DNA of 64,000 nt from Siphonodentalium dalli (taxonomy: Eukaryota > Mollusca > Scaphopoda > Gadilida > Siphonodentaliidae): assembly GCA_032622095.1 (NCBI GenBank), contig CP136068.1, positions 555,607 through 619,606 of the forward strand. The letters run 5' to 3'. Below the pieces are notes generated by a model. That model saw nothing but the letters and a program-made list of their open reading frames with translations. It did not search any database and had not been told where the DNA came from. Below, one piece after another: positions 28,201 to 41,405 of the stretch (positions are counted from its first letter, which is position 1; the number at the start of each line of letters is the position of its first letter). The translations under genes were made by a program, and so were the position numbers.

Positions 28201-31200
28201 GGATACCTATAGATGTATGTGGTGGGGATACCTATATATGTATGTGGTGAGGATACCTATATATGTATGTGGTGGGGATACCTATAGATGTGTGTTGTGG
28301 GGATACCTATATATGTGTGTGGTGAGGATACCTATATATGTATGTGGTGGGGATACCTATAGATGTGTGTGGTCGGGATACCTATATATGTATGTGGTGA
28401 GGATACTTTATATGTATGTGGTGGGGATACCTATATATGTATGTGGTGGGGATAGCTATATATGTATGTGGTGGGGATACCTATATATGTGTGTGGTGGG
28501 GATACATATAGATGTGTGTGGTGGGGATACCTATATATGTGTGTGGTGGGGATACCTATAGATGTGTGTGGTGGGGATACCTATAGATTTGTGTGGTGGG
28601 GATACCTATATATGTGTATGGTGGGGATACCTATATATGTGTATGGTGGGGATACCTATAGATGTGTGTGGTGAGGATACCTATATATGTGTGTGGTGGG
28701 GATACCTATATATGTATGTGGTGACGATACATATATATGTATGTGGTGGGGATACCTATATATGTGTGTGGTGGTGATACCTATATATGTATGTGGTGGG
28801 GATACCTATAGATGTGTGTGGTGGGGATACCTATATATGTGTGTGGTGGGGATACCTATATATGTATGTGGTGGGGATACCTATATATGTATGTGGTGGG
28901 AATACCTATATATGTATGTGGTGGGGATACCTATATATTTGTGTGGTGTGGATAACTGTAGATGTGTGTGGTGGGGATACCAATAAATGTATGTGGTGGG
29001 GAGACCTATATATGTATGTGGTGGGGAGACCTATATATGTGTGTTGTGATGATACCTATATATGTGTGTGGTGGGGATACCTATATATATGTGTGGTGGG
29101 GATACCTATATATGTATGTGGTGGGGATACCTATATATGTATGTGGCGGGGATACCTATATATGTATGTGGTGGGGATACCTATATATGTATGTGGTGGG
29201 GATACCTATAGATGTGTGTGGTGGGGATACATATAGATGTGTGTGGTGGGGATACCTATATATGTGTGTGGTGAGGATACCTATAGATGTGAGTGGTGGT
29301 GATACCTATATATGTGTGTGGTGGGGATACCTATAGATTTGTGTGGTGGGGATACCTATATATGTGTGTGGTGGGGATACCTATATATGTGTGTGGTGGG
29401 GATACCTATAGATGTGTGTGGTGAGGATACCTATATATGTGTGTGGTGGGGATACCTATATATGTATGTAGTGGGGATACCTATATATTTATGTGGTGGG
29501 GATACCTATATCTGTGTGTGGTGGGGATACCTATAGATGTGTGTGGTGGGGATACCTATATATGTGTGTGGTGAGGATACCTATATATGTGTGGGGTGGG
29601 GATACCCATAGATGTGTGTGGTGGGGATACCTATATATGTGTGTGGTGGGAATACCTATATATGTATGTGGTGAGGATACTATATATGTATGTGGTGGGG
29701 ATACCTATATATGTATGTGGTGGGGATAGCTATATATGTATGTGGTGGGGATACCTATATATGTGTGTGGTGGGGATACCTATATAAGTGTGTTGTGTGG
29801 ATACCTATAGATGTATGTGGTGGGGATACCTATAGATGTGTGTGGTGAGGATACCTATATATGTGTGTGGTGGGGATACCTATATATCTATGTGGTGAGG
29901 ATACATATATATGTATGTGGTGGGGATACCTATATATGTGTGTGGTGGTGATACCTATATATGTATGTGGTGGGGATACCTATAGATGTGTGTGGTGGGG
30001 ATACCGATATATGTGTGTGGTGGGGATACCTATATATGTATGTGGTGGGGATACCTATATATGTATGTGGTGGGAATACCTATATATGTATGTGGTGGGG
30101 ATACCTATATATTTGTGTGGTGTGGATAACTATAGATGTGTGTGGTGGGGATACCTATAGATGTATGTGGTGGGGAGACCTATATATGTATGTGGTGGGG
30201 AGACCTATATATGTGTGTGGTGAGGATACCTATATATGGGTGTAGTGGGGATACCTATATATATGTGTGGTGGGGATACCTATATATGTATGTGGTGGGG
30301 ATACCTATATATGTATGTGGCGGAGCTACCTATATATGTATGTGGTGGGGATACCTATATATGTATGTGGTGGGGATACCTATAGATGTGTGTGGTGGGG
30401 ATACATATAGATGTGTGTGGTGGGGATACCTATATATGTGTGTGGTGGGGATACCTATAGATGTGAGTGGTGGTGATACCTATATATGTGTGTGGTGGGG
30501 ATACCTATATATGTGTGTGGTGGGGATACCTATAGATGTGTGTGGTGGGGATACATATATATGTGTGTGGTGGGGATACCTATATATGTGTGTGGTGGGG
30601 ATACCTATAGATATGTATGGTGGGGATACCTATATATGTATGTGGTGAGGATACCTATATATGTATGTGGTGGGGATACCTATAGATGTATGTGTTGGGG
30701 ATACCTATATATGTATGTGGTGAGGATACCTATATATGTATGTGGTGGGGATACCTATAGATGTGTGTGGTGGGGATACCTATATATGTGTGTGGTGGGG
30801 ATACCTATATATTTGTGTGGTGGGGTTACCTATAGATGTGTGCGGTGTGGATACCTATAGATTTGTGTGGTGGGGATACCTATATATGTGTGTGGTGGGG
30901 ATACCTATATATGTGTGTGGTGGGGATACCTATAGATGTGTGTGGTGAGGATACCTATATATGTGTGTGGTGGGGATACCTATATATGTATGTGGTGGGG
31001 ATACCTATATATTTATGTGGTGGGGATACCTATATCTGTGTGTGGTGGGGATACCTATAGATGTGTGTGGTGGGGATACCTATATATGTGTGTGGTGGGG
31101 ATACCTATATATGTGTGTGGTGGGGATACCTATAGATGTGTGTGGTGGGGATACCTATATATGTATGTGGTGAGGATACCTATATATGTATGTGGTGGGG

Positions 31201-34200
31201 ATACCTATAGATGTATGTTGTGGGGATACCTATATATGTATGTGGTGAGGATACCTATATATGTATGTGGTGGGGATACCTATAGATGTGTGTTGTGGGG
31301 ATACCTATATATGTATGTGGTGAGGATACCTATATATGTATGTGGTGGGGATACCTATAGTTGTATGTGGTGGGGATACCTATATATGTATGTGGTGAGG
31401 ATACCTATATATGTATGTGGTGGGGATACCTATAGATGTGTGTTGTGGGGATACCTATATATGTGTGTGGTGAGGATACCTATATATGTATGTGGTGGGG
31501 ATACCTATAGATGTGTGTGGTCGGGATACCTATATATGTATGTGGTGAGGATACTATATATGTATGTGGTGGGGATAGCTATATATGTATGTGGTGGGGA
31601 TACCTATATATGTGTGTGGTGGGGATACCTATAGATGTGTGTGGTGGGGATACCTATATATGTGTGTGGTGGGGATACCTATATATGTGTGTGGTGGGGA
31701 TACCTATAGATGTGTGTGGTGGGGATACCTATAGATTTGTGTGGTGGGGATACCTATATATGTGTATGGTGGGGATACCTATATATGTGTGTGGTGGGGA
31801 TACCTATAGATGTGTGTGGTGAGGATACCTATATATGTGTGTGGTGGGGATACCTATATATGTATGTGGTGACGATACATATATATGTATGTGGTGGGGA
31901 TACCTATATATGTGTGTGGTGGTGATACCTATATATGTATGTGGTGGGGATACCTATAGATGTGTGTGGTGGGGATACCTATATATGTGTGTGGTGGGGA
32001 TACCTATATATGTATGTGGTGGGGATACCTATATATGTATGTGTTGGGAATACCTATATATGTATGTGGTGGGGATACCTATATATTTGTGTGGTGTGGA
32101 TAACTATAGATGTGTGTGGTGGGGATACCAATAAATGTATGTGGTGGGGACACCTATATATGTATGTGGTGGGGAGACCTATATATGTGTGTGGTGATGA
32201 TACCTATATATGTGTGTGGTGGGGATACCTATATATATGTGTGGTGGGGATACCTATATATGTATGTGGTGGGGATACCTATATATGTATGTGGCGGGGA
32301 TACCTATATATGTATGTGGTGGGGATACCTATATATGTATGTGGTGGGGATACCTATAGATGTGTGTGGTGGGGATACATATAGATGTGTGTGGTGGGGA
32401 TACCTATATATGTGTGTGGTGGGGATACCTATAGATGTGAGTGGTGGTGATACCTATATATGTGTGTGGTGGGGATACCTATAGATTTGTGTGGTGGGGA
32501 TACCTATATATGTGTGTGGTGGGGATACCTATATATGTGTGTGGTGGGGATATCTATAGATGTGTGTGGTGAGGATACCTATATATGTGTGTGGTGGGGA
32601 TACCTATATATGTATGTAGTGGGGATACCTATATATTTATGTGGTGGGGATACCTATATCTGTGTGTGGTGGGGATACCTATAGATGTGTGTGGTGGGGA
32701 TACCTATATATGTGTGTGGTGGGGATACCTATATATGTGTGGGGTGGGGATACACATAGATGTGTGTGGTGGGGATACCTATAGATGTGTGTGGTGGGGA
32801 TACCTATATATGTTTGTGGTGAGGATACTATATATGTATGTGGTGGGGATACCTATATATGTATGTGGTGGGGATAGCTATATATGTATGTGGTGGGGAT
32901 ACCTATATATGTGTGTGGTGGGGATACCTATATAAGTGTGTTGTGTGGATACCTATAGATGTATGTGGTGGGGATACCTATAGATGTGTGTGGTGAGGAT
33001 ACCTATATATGTGTGTGGTGGGGATACCTATATATCTATGTGGTGAGGATACATATATATGTATGTGGTGGGGATACCTATATATGTGTGTGGTGGTGAT
33101 ACCTATATATGTATGTGGTGGGGATACCTATAGATGTGTGTGGTGGGGATACCGATATATGTGTGTGGTGGGGATACCTATATATGTATGTGGTGGGGAT
33201 ACCTATATATGTATGTGGTGGGAATACCTATATATGTATGTGGTGGGGATACCTATATATTTGTGTGGTGTGGATAACTATAGATGTGTGTGGTGGGGAT
33301 ACCTATAGATGTATGTGGTGGGGAGACCTATATATGTATGTGGTGGGGAGACCTATATATGTGTGTGGTGAGGATACCTATATATGTGTGTAGTGGGGAT
33401 ACCTATATATATGTGTGGTGGGGATACCTATATATGTATGTGGTGGGGATACCTATATATGTATGTGGCGGAGCTACCTATATATGTATGTGGTGGGGAT
33501 ACCTATATATGTATGTGGTGGGGATACCTATAGATGTGTGTGGTGGGGATACATATAGATGTGTGTGGTGGGGATACCTATATATGTGTGTGGTGGGGAT
33601 ACCTATAGATGTGAGTGGTGGTGATACCTATATATGTGTGTGGTGGGGATTCCTATATATGTGTGTGGTGGGGATACCTATAGATGTGTGTGGTGGGGAT
33701 ACATATATATGTGTGTGGTGGGGATACCTATATATGTGTGTGGTGTGGATACCTATAGATATGTATGGTGGGGATACCTATATATGTATGTGGTGAGGAT
33801 ACCTATATATGTATGTGGTGGGGATACCTATAGATGTATGTGGTGGGGATACCTATATATGTATGTGGTGAGGATACCTATATATGTATGTGGTGGGGAT
33901 ACCTATAGATGTGTGTGGTGGGGATACCTATATATGTGTGTGGTGGGGATACCTATATATTTGTGTGGTGGGGTTACCTATAGATGTGTGCGGTGTGGAT
34001 ACCTATAGATTTGTGTGGTGGGGATACCTATATATGTGTGTGGTGGGGATACCTATATATGTGTGTGGTGGGGATACCTATAGATGTGTGTTGTGGGGAT
34101 ACCTATATATGTATGTGGTGAGGATACCTATATATGTATGTGGTGGGGATACCTATAGATGTATGTGGTGGGGATACCTATATATGTATGTGGTGAGGAT

Positions 34201-36230
34201 ACCTATATATGTATGTGGTGGGGATACCTATAGATGTGTGTTGTGGGGATACCTATATATGTGTGTGGTGAGGATACCTATATATGTATGTGGTGGGGAT
34301 ACCTATAGATGTGTGTGGTCGGGATACCTATATATGTATGTGGTGAGGATACTATATATGTATGTGGTGGGGATACCTATATATGTATGTGGTGGGGATA
34401 GCTATATATGTATGTGGTGGGGATACCTATATATGTGTGTGGTGGGGATACCTATAGATGTGTGTGGTGGGGATACCTATATATGTGTGTGGTGGGGATA
34501 CCTATATATGTGTGTGGTGGGGATACCTATAGATGTGTGTGGTGGGGATACCTATAGATTTGTGTGGTGGGGATACCTATATATGTGTATGGTGGGGATA
34601 CCTATATATGTGTGTGGTGGGGATACCTATAGATGTGTGTGGTGAGGATACCTATATATGTGTGTGGTGGGGATACCTATATATGTATGTGGTGACGATA
34701 CATATATATGTATGTGGTGGGGATACCTATATATGTGTGTGGTGGTGATACCTATATATGTATGTGGTGGGGATACCTATAGATGTGTGTGGTGGGGATA
34801 CCTATATATGTGTGTGGTGGGGATACCTATATATGTATGTGGTGGGGATACCTATATATGTATGTGGTGGGAATACCTATATATGTATGTGGTGGGGATA
34901 CCTATATATTTGTGTGGTGTGGATAACTATAGATGTGTGTGGTGGGGATACCAATAAATGTATGTGGTGGGGAGACCTATATATGTATGTGGTGGGGAGA
35001 CCTATATATGTGTGTGGTGATGATACCTATATATGTGTGTGGTGGGGATACCTATATATATGAGTGGTGGGGATACCTATATATGTATGTGGTGGGGATA
35101 CCTATATATGTATGTGGCGGGGATACCTATATATGTATGTGGTGGGGATACCTATATATGTATGTGGTGGGGATACCTATAGATGTGTGTGGTGGGGATA
35201 CATATAGATATGTGTGGTGGGGATACCTATATATGTGTGTGGTGGGGATACCTATAGATGTGAGTGGTGGTGATACCTATATATGTGTGTGGTGGGGATA
35301 CCTATAGATTTGTGTGGTGGGGATACCTATATATGTGTGTGGTGGGGATACCTATATATGTGTGTGGTGGGGATACCTATAGATGTGTGTGGTGAGGATA
35401 CCTATATATGTGTGTGGTGGGGATACCTATATATGTATGTAGTGGGGATACCTATATATTTATGTGGTGGGGATACCTATATCTGTGTGTGGTGGGGATA
35501 CCTATAGATGTGTGTGGTGGGGATACCTATATATGTGTGTGGTGGGGATACCTATATATGTGTGGGGTGGGGATACCCATAGATGTGTGTGGTGGGGATA
35601 CCTATATATGTGTGTGGTGGGGATACCTATATATGTATGTGGTGAGGATACTATATATGTATGTGGTGGGGATACCTATATATGTATGTGGTGGGGATAG
35701 CTATATATGTATGTGGTGGGGATACCTATATATGTGTGTGGTGGGGATACCTATATAAGTGTGTTGTGTGGATACCTATAGATGTATGTGGTGGGGATAC
35801 CTATAGATGTGTGTGGTGAGGATACCTATATATGTGTGTGGTGGGGATACCTATATATCTATGTGGTGAGGATACATATATATGTATGTGGTGGGGATAC
35901 CTATATATGTGTGTGGTGGTGATACCTATATATGTATGTGGTGGGGATACCTATAGATGTGTGTGGTGGGGATACCGATATATGTGTGTGGTGGGGATAC
36001 CTATATATGTATGTGGTGGGGATACCTATATATGTATGTGGTGGGAATACCTATATATGTATGTGGTGGGGATACCTATATATTTGTGTGGTGTGGATAA
36101 CTATAGATGTGTGTGGTGGGGATACCTATAGATGTATGTGGTGGGGAGACCTATATATGTATGTGGTGGGGAGACCTATATATGTGTGTGGTGAGGATAC
36201 CTATATATGTGTGTAGTGGGGATACCTATA
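22300..36230. repeat. Type C higher-order block, about 2.2-3.15 kb periods
   Basis: The rare variant TGACGATAC recurs at 23674, 26548, 28722, 31870 and 34693 (periods 2874, 2174, 3148, 2823). GTGGATAACT recurs in parallel at 23900, 26774, 28948, 32096 and 34919, with an alternate set at 30122, 33270 and 36093. Periods fall 1 or 2 short of a multiple of 25, explained exactly by shared 1-base-short units of the GGATACTATATATG or GGATACTTTATATG type near 23355, 26205, 28405, 29680, 31552, 32826, 34351 and 35649. Other markers are CCAATAAATG and GGTCGGGATACC. Copies differ by whole-unit gains and losses, as expected from unequal exchange. Confidence 0.8.
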
Positions 36231-37673
36231 TATATGTATGTGGTGGTGATACCTATATATGTGTGCGTCGGGGATACCTATATATGTGTGTGGTGGGGAT
36301 ACCTATATATGTGTGTGGTGGGGATACCTATATATGTATGTGGTGGTGATACCTATATAAGTATGTAATGGTGATACCTATATATGTGTGTGGTGGTGAT
36401 ACCTATCTATGTGTGTGGTGGGGATACCTATATATGTGTGTGGTGGGGATACCTATAGATGTATGTGGTGGGGATACCTATATATGTATGTGGTGGTGAT
36501 ACCTATATATGTATGTGGTGGGGATACCTATATATGTATGTGGTGGGGATACCTATATATGTATGTGGTGGGGATACCTATAGATGTGTGTGGTGGGGTT
36601 ACCTATAGATGTGTGTGGTGGGGATACCTATAGATGTGTGTGGTGGGGAGACCTATAGATGTATGTGGTGGGGATACCTATATATGTATGTGGTGGTGAT
36701 ACCTATATATGTGTGTGGTGGGGATACCTATAGATGTGTGTGGCAGGGATACCTATATATGTATGTGGTGGGGATACCTATATATGTGTGTGGTGGGGAT
36801 ACCTATATATATATGTGGCGGGGATACCTATATATGTTTGTGGTGGGGATACCTAAATATGTATGTGGTGGGGATTCCTATAGATGTATGTGTTGGTGAT
36901 ACCTATAGATGTATGTGGTGGGGATACCTATATATGTGTGTGGTGGTGATACCTATATATGTGTGTGGTGGGGATACCTATATATGTATGTGGTGGGAAG
37001 ACCTATATATGTGTGTGGTGGTGATACATATAGATGTATGTGGTGGGGATACCTATATATTTGTGTGGTGGTGATACCTATATATGTGTGTGGTGGGGAT
37101 ACCTATATATGTATGTGGTGGGGAGACCTATATATGCATGTGGTGGGGATACCTATATGTATGTGGTGGTGATACCTATATATGTATGTGATGGGAATAC
37201 CTATAGATGTGTGTGGTGAGGAGACCTATATATGTATGTGGTGGGGATACCTATATGTGTGTGGTGGGGATACCTAAATATGTATGTGGTGGGGATACAT
37301 ATAGATGTGTGTAGTGAGGAGACCTATATATGTATGTGGTGGGGATAGCTATATATGTGTGTGGTGGTGATACCTATATATGTGTGTAGTGAGGAGACCT
37401 ATATATGTATGTGGTGGGGATAGCTATATATGTGTGTGGTGGTGATACCTATATATGTATGTGGTGGGGATACCTATAGATGTGTGGTGGGGATACCTAT
37501 ATATGTATGTGGTGGGGATACCTATAGATGTATGTGGTGGGATACCTATATATGTATGTGGTGGTGATACCTATAGATGTATGTGGTGGGGATACATATA
37601 TATGTATGTGGTGGTGATACCTATATATGTATGTGGTGGTGATACCTATATATGTGTGTGGCGGGGATACCTA

Positions 37674-37675
37674 TA
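37674..37675. other. Unoccupied insertion site, upstream paralogue
   Basis: The flank ending GGCGGGGATACCTAT followed by AAATGTATGTGG is the same module that holds the insert at 41024/41431, here without it. It lies exactly 3350 bp upstream of the left junction. At least 90 bases of left flank match between the two copies. It fixes the pre-insertion sequence to the base. Confidence 0.9.
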
Positions 37676-40600
37676 AATGTATGTGGTGGGGATACCTATA
37701 TATGTATGTGGTGGGGATACCTATAGACGTATGTGGTGGGGATACCTATAGATGTGTGTTGGTGATACCTATATATGTATGTGGTGGGGATGCCTATATA
37801 TGTGTGTGGTGGTGATACCTATATATGTATGTGGTGGTGACACCTATATATGTATGTGGTGGGGATGCCTATATATGTATGTGGTGGGGATGCCTATATA
37901 TGTGTGTGGTGGTGATACCTATATATGTATGTGGTGGTGATACCTATATATGTGTGCGTTGGGGATACCTATATATGTGTTTGGTGGGGATACCTATATA
38001 TGTGTGTGGTGGGGATACCTATATATGTATGTGGTGGTGATACCTATATAAGTATGTGGTGGTGATACCTATATATGTGTGTGGTGGTGATACCTGTCTA
38101 TGTGTGTGGCGGTGATACCTATATATGTGTGCGGCGGGGATATCTATATATGTGTGTGGTGGGGATACCTATAGATGTGTGTGGCGGGGATACCTTTATA
38201 TGTATGTTGTGGGGATACCTATATATGTATGTGGTGGGGATACCTTTATATGTATGTGGTGGTAATACCTATAGATGTGTGTGGTGGTGATACCTATATA
38301 TGTATGTGGCGGGGATACCTATAGATGTATGTGGTGGGGATACCTATATATGTATGTGGTGGTGATACCTATATATGTGTGTGGTGGTGATACCTATAGA
38401 TGTGTGTGGTGGTGATATCTATAGATGAGTGTGGCGGGGATACCTATATATGTATGTGGTGGGGATACCTATATATGTGTGTGGTGGGGATACCTATATA
38501 TGTATGTGGCGGGGATACCTATATATGTTTGTGGTGGGGATACCTATATATGTATGTGGTGGGGATTCCTATAGATGTATGTGGTGGTGATACCTATTGA
38601 TGTATGTGTTGGGGATACCTATATATGTGTGTGGTGGTGATACCTATATGTGTGTGTGGTGGGGATACCTATATATGTATGTGGTGGGGAGACCTATATA
38701 TGTGTGTGGTGGTGATACCTATAGATGTATGTGGTGGGGATACCTATATATGTGTGTGGTGGTGATACCTATATATGTGTGTGGTGGGGATACCTATATA
38801 TGTATGTGGTGGGGAGACCTATATATGTATGTGGTGGGGATACCTATATGTATGTGGTGGTGATACCTATATGTATGTGGTGGTGATACCTATGTATGTA
38901 TGTGGTGGGAATACCTATAGATGTGTGTGGTGAGGAGACATATATATGTATGTGGTGGGGATACCTATATGTGTGTGGTGGTGATACCTAAATATGTATG
39001 TGGTGGGGATACATATAGATGTGTGTAGTGAGGAGACCTATATATGTATGTGGTGGGGATACCTATATATGTGTGTGGTGGGGATACCTATAGATGTGTG
39101 TGGTGGTGATACCTATATATGTATGTGGTGGGGATACCTATAGATGTGTGGTGGGGATACCTATATATGTATGTGGTGGGGATACCTATAGATGTATGTG
39201 GTGGGGATACCTATATATGTATGTGGTGGTGATACCTATAGATGTATGTGGTGGGGATACCTATATATGTATGTGGTGGTGATACCTATATATGTATGTG
39301 GTGGTGATACCTATATATGTGTGTGGCGGGGATACCTATAAATGTATGTGGTGGGGATACCTATATATGTATGTGGTGGGGATACCTATAGATGTATGTG
39401 GTGGGGATACCTATAGATGTGTGTTGGTGATACCTATATATGTATGTGGTGGGGATGCCTATATATGTGTGTGGTGGTGATACCTATATATGTATGTGGT
39501 GGGGATACCTATAGATGTGTGGTGGTGACACCTATATATGTATGTGGTGGGGATGCCTATATATGTGTGTGGTGGTGATACCCATATATGTATGTGGTGG
39601 TGATACCTATATATGTGTGCGTCGGGGATACCTATATATGTGTGTGGTGGGGATACCTATATATGTGTGTGGTGGGGATACCTATATATGTATGTGGTGG
39701 TGATACCTATATAAGTATGTAATGGTGATACCTATATATGTGTGTGGTGGTGATACCTATCTATGTGTGTGGTGGGGATACCTATATATGTGTGTGGTGG
39801 GGATACCTATAGATGTATGTGGTGGGGATACCTATATATGTATGTGGTGGTGATACCTATATATGTATGTGGTGGGGATACCTATATATGTATGTGGTGG
39901 GGATACCTATATATGTATGTGGTGGGGATACCTATAGATGTGTGTGGTGGGGTTACCTATAGATGTGTGTGGTGGGGATACCTATAGATGTGTGTGGTGG
40001 GGAGACCTATAGATGTATGTGGTGGGGATACCTATATATGTATGTGGTGGTGATACCTATATATGTGTGTGGTGGGGATACCTATAGATGTGTGTGGCGG
40101 GGATACCTATATATGTATGTGGTGGGGATACCTATATATGTGTGTTGTGGGGATACCTATATATGTATGTGGCGGGGATACCTATATATGTTTGTGGTGG
40201 GGATACCTAAATATGTATGTGGTGGGGATTCCTATAGATGTATGTGTTAGTGATACCTATAGATGTATGTGGTGGGGATACCTATATATGTGTGTGGTGG
40301 TGATACCTATATATGTGTGTGGTGGGGATACCTATATATGTATGTGGTGGGAAGACCTATATAAGTGTGTGGTGGTGATACATATAGATGTATGTGGTGG
40401 GGATACCTATATATTTGTGTGGTGGTGATACCTATATATGTGTGTGGTGGGGATACCTATATATGTATGTGGTGGGGAGACCTATATATGTATGTGGTGG
40501 GGTTACCTATATGTATGTGGTGGTGATACCTATATATGTATGTGATGGGAATACCTATAGATGTGTGTGGTGAGGAGACCTATATATGTATGTGGTGGGG

Positions 40601-41019
40601 ATACCTATATGTGTGTGGTGGGGATACCTAAATATGTATGTGGTGGGGATACATATAGATGTGTGTAGTGAGGAGACCTATATATGTGGTGGGGATAGCT
40701 ATATATGTGTGTGGTGGTGATACCTATATATGTGTGTAGTGAGGAGACCTATATATGTATGTGGTGGGGATAGCTATAAATGTGTGTGGTGGTGATACCT
40801 ATATATGTATGTGGTGGGGATACCTATAGATGTGTGGTGGGGATACCTATATATGTATGTGGTGGGGATACCTATAGATGTATGTGGTGGGATACCTATA
40901 TATGTATGTGGTGGTGATACCTATAGATGTATGTGGTGGGGATACATATATATGTATGTGGTGGTGATACCTATATATGTATGTGGTGGTGATACCTATA
41001 TATGTGTGTGGCGGGGATA

Positions 41020-41024
41020 CCTAT
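41020..41024. other. Left copy of candidate target-site duplication CCTAT
   Basis: CCTAT sits directly before the insert and is repeated at 41426-41430 before AAATG. The empty copies read CCTATAAATG, so one CCTAT is accounted for by the target. Because the insert tail is itself made of CCTAT, a true 5-bp duplication and a tail ending that simply matches the target cannot be told apart. Confidence 0.55.
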
Positions 41025-41040
41025 GGAACCTATATAGTGT
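41025..41040 (+). other. Degenerate satellite-like filler at the 5' junction
   Basis: After the junction, GGA is followed by ACCTATATAGTGT at 41028-41040. This is the satellite core ACCTATATATGTGT with one T missing. Unrelated sequence starts at 41041. The 16 bases may be filler copied from the array while the 5' end was being joined, or a chance similarity of the element itself. Confidence 0.4.
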
Positions 41041-41291
41041 AACCTCCCGTACATATATCGCAATCTACAACCTCACTCAGCACACTCCTACTCGACTTCC
41101 AAAGAACATGACACTGACAAGAAAGAGACAAACCATCGAGTAACCAATAAACGATTTATATATACGTATACTCTCCATTATATAATTATATAATCCTATA
41201 AATGGAACCATTATGTAATACATAATTTCATAGCCGTGCATTGTACAATAAATCTTGACCGCCTATATATGTTAACATTTATTCATCTCTA

Positions 41292-41335
41292 AGGGGGTGA
41301 CAGTAAGACAGTCTAGCCTGACTATGCCACCCCCT
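41292..41335 (+). other. Stem-loop in the 3' part of the insert
   Basis: AGGGGGTG at 41292-41299 is the exact reverse complement of CACCCCCT at 41328-41335. Inside lies a second short stem, AGTC at 41310-41313 with GACT at 41320-41323, closing a 6-base loop TAGCCT. G/C-rich pairing inside an otherwise A/T-rich 3' region fits a structure recognised by a reverse transcriptase, as known for the 3' ends of several LINEs and their partner SINEs. The function is inferred. Confidence 0.6.
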
Positions 41336-41395
41336 CGAATATACATTACAATATTTGTCAAATGTATTATGTATTAATTTATATATGTATATTGA

Positions 41396-41401
41396 AATAA
41401 A
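41396..41401 (+). promoter_or_regulatory. AATAAA polyadenylation-type signal before the tail
   Basis: A canonical AATAAA hexamer lies a few bases before the CCTAT tail, where the 3' end of a retroposon transcript would be expected. In A/T-rich sequence a chance match is possible. Further AATAAA hexamers are at 41146-41151 and 41247-41252. Confidence 0.4.
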
Positions 41402-41405
41402 ATAT

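Larger units (their letters stand above)
1..41024 (+). repeat. 25-bp G/T-rich satellite array, left part
   Basis: Head-to-tail 25-bp units, GGTGGGGATACC then TATATATGTGTGT, with no unique spacer between them. The same orientation holds throughout and I saw no inverted unit. Variation is concentrated at a few positions: 3 T/C, 5 G/A, 6 G/T, 9 T/G, 12 C/A, 17 T/G, 20 G/T and 22 G/A. Linked combinations of these recur kilobases apart, which reveals higher-order repeats. Small phase breaks occur, for example a 1-base loss near 450, a partial unit near 4079, a 2-base loss near 6952 and a 2-base GT gain near 22288. The consensus has no CpG; CpG appears only in variant units such as GGCGGGG or GTGCGTCGGGG. 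Open frames here are a by-product of the repeat arithmetic and are not genes. Function unknown; I do not recognise the family by name. Confidence 0.98.

Noticed and set aside
40805-41143. Open frame running from the satellite into the insert, ending at TAA 41141-41143
   Set aside because: The first two thirds is satellite peptide. The last 39 codons come from the insert and show no recognisable domain. Read-through into an insertion is enough explanation, though the tail could be the last codons of an element gene.
41262-41272. CCTATATATGT inside the insert, identical to the satellite core
   Set aside because: An 11-base A/T-rich match, with another (TATATATGTAT) at 41380-41390, is plausible by chance. 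It is not enough to claim that the satellite arose from this element.
41041-41405. tRNA-derived SINE
   Set aside because: I could not find a convincing B box (GGTTCGA-like) or A box in the insert; if it is a SINE, its promoter part is missing or of another type.
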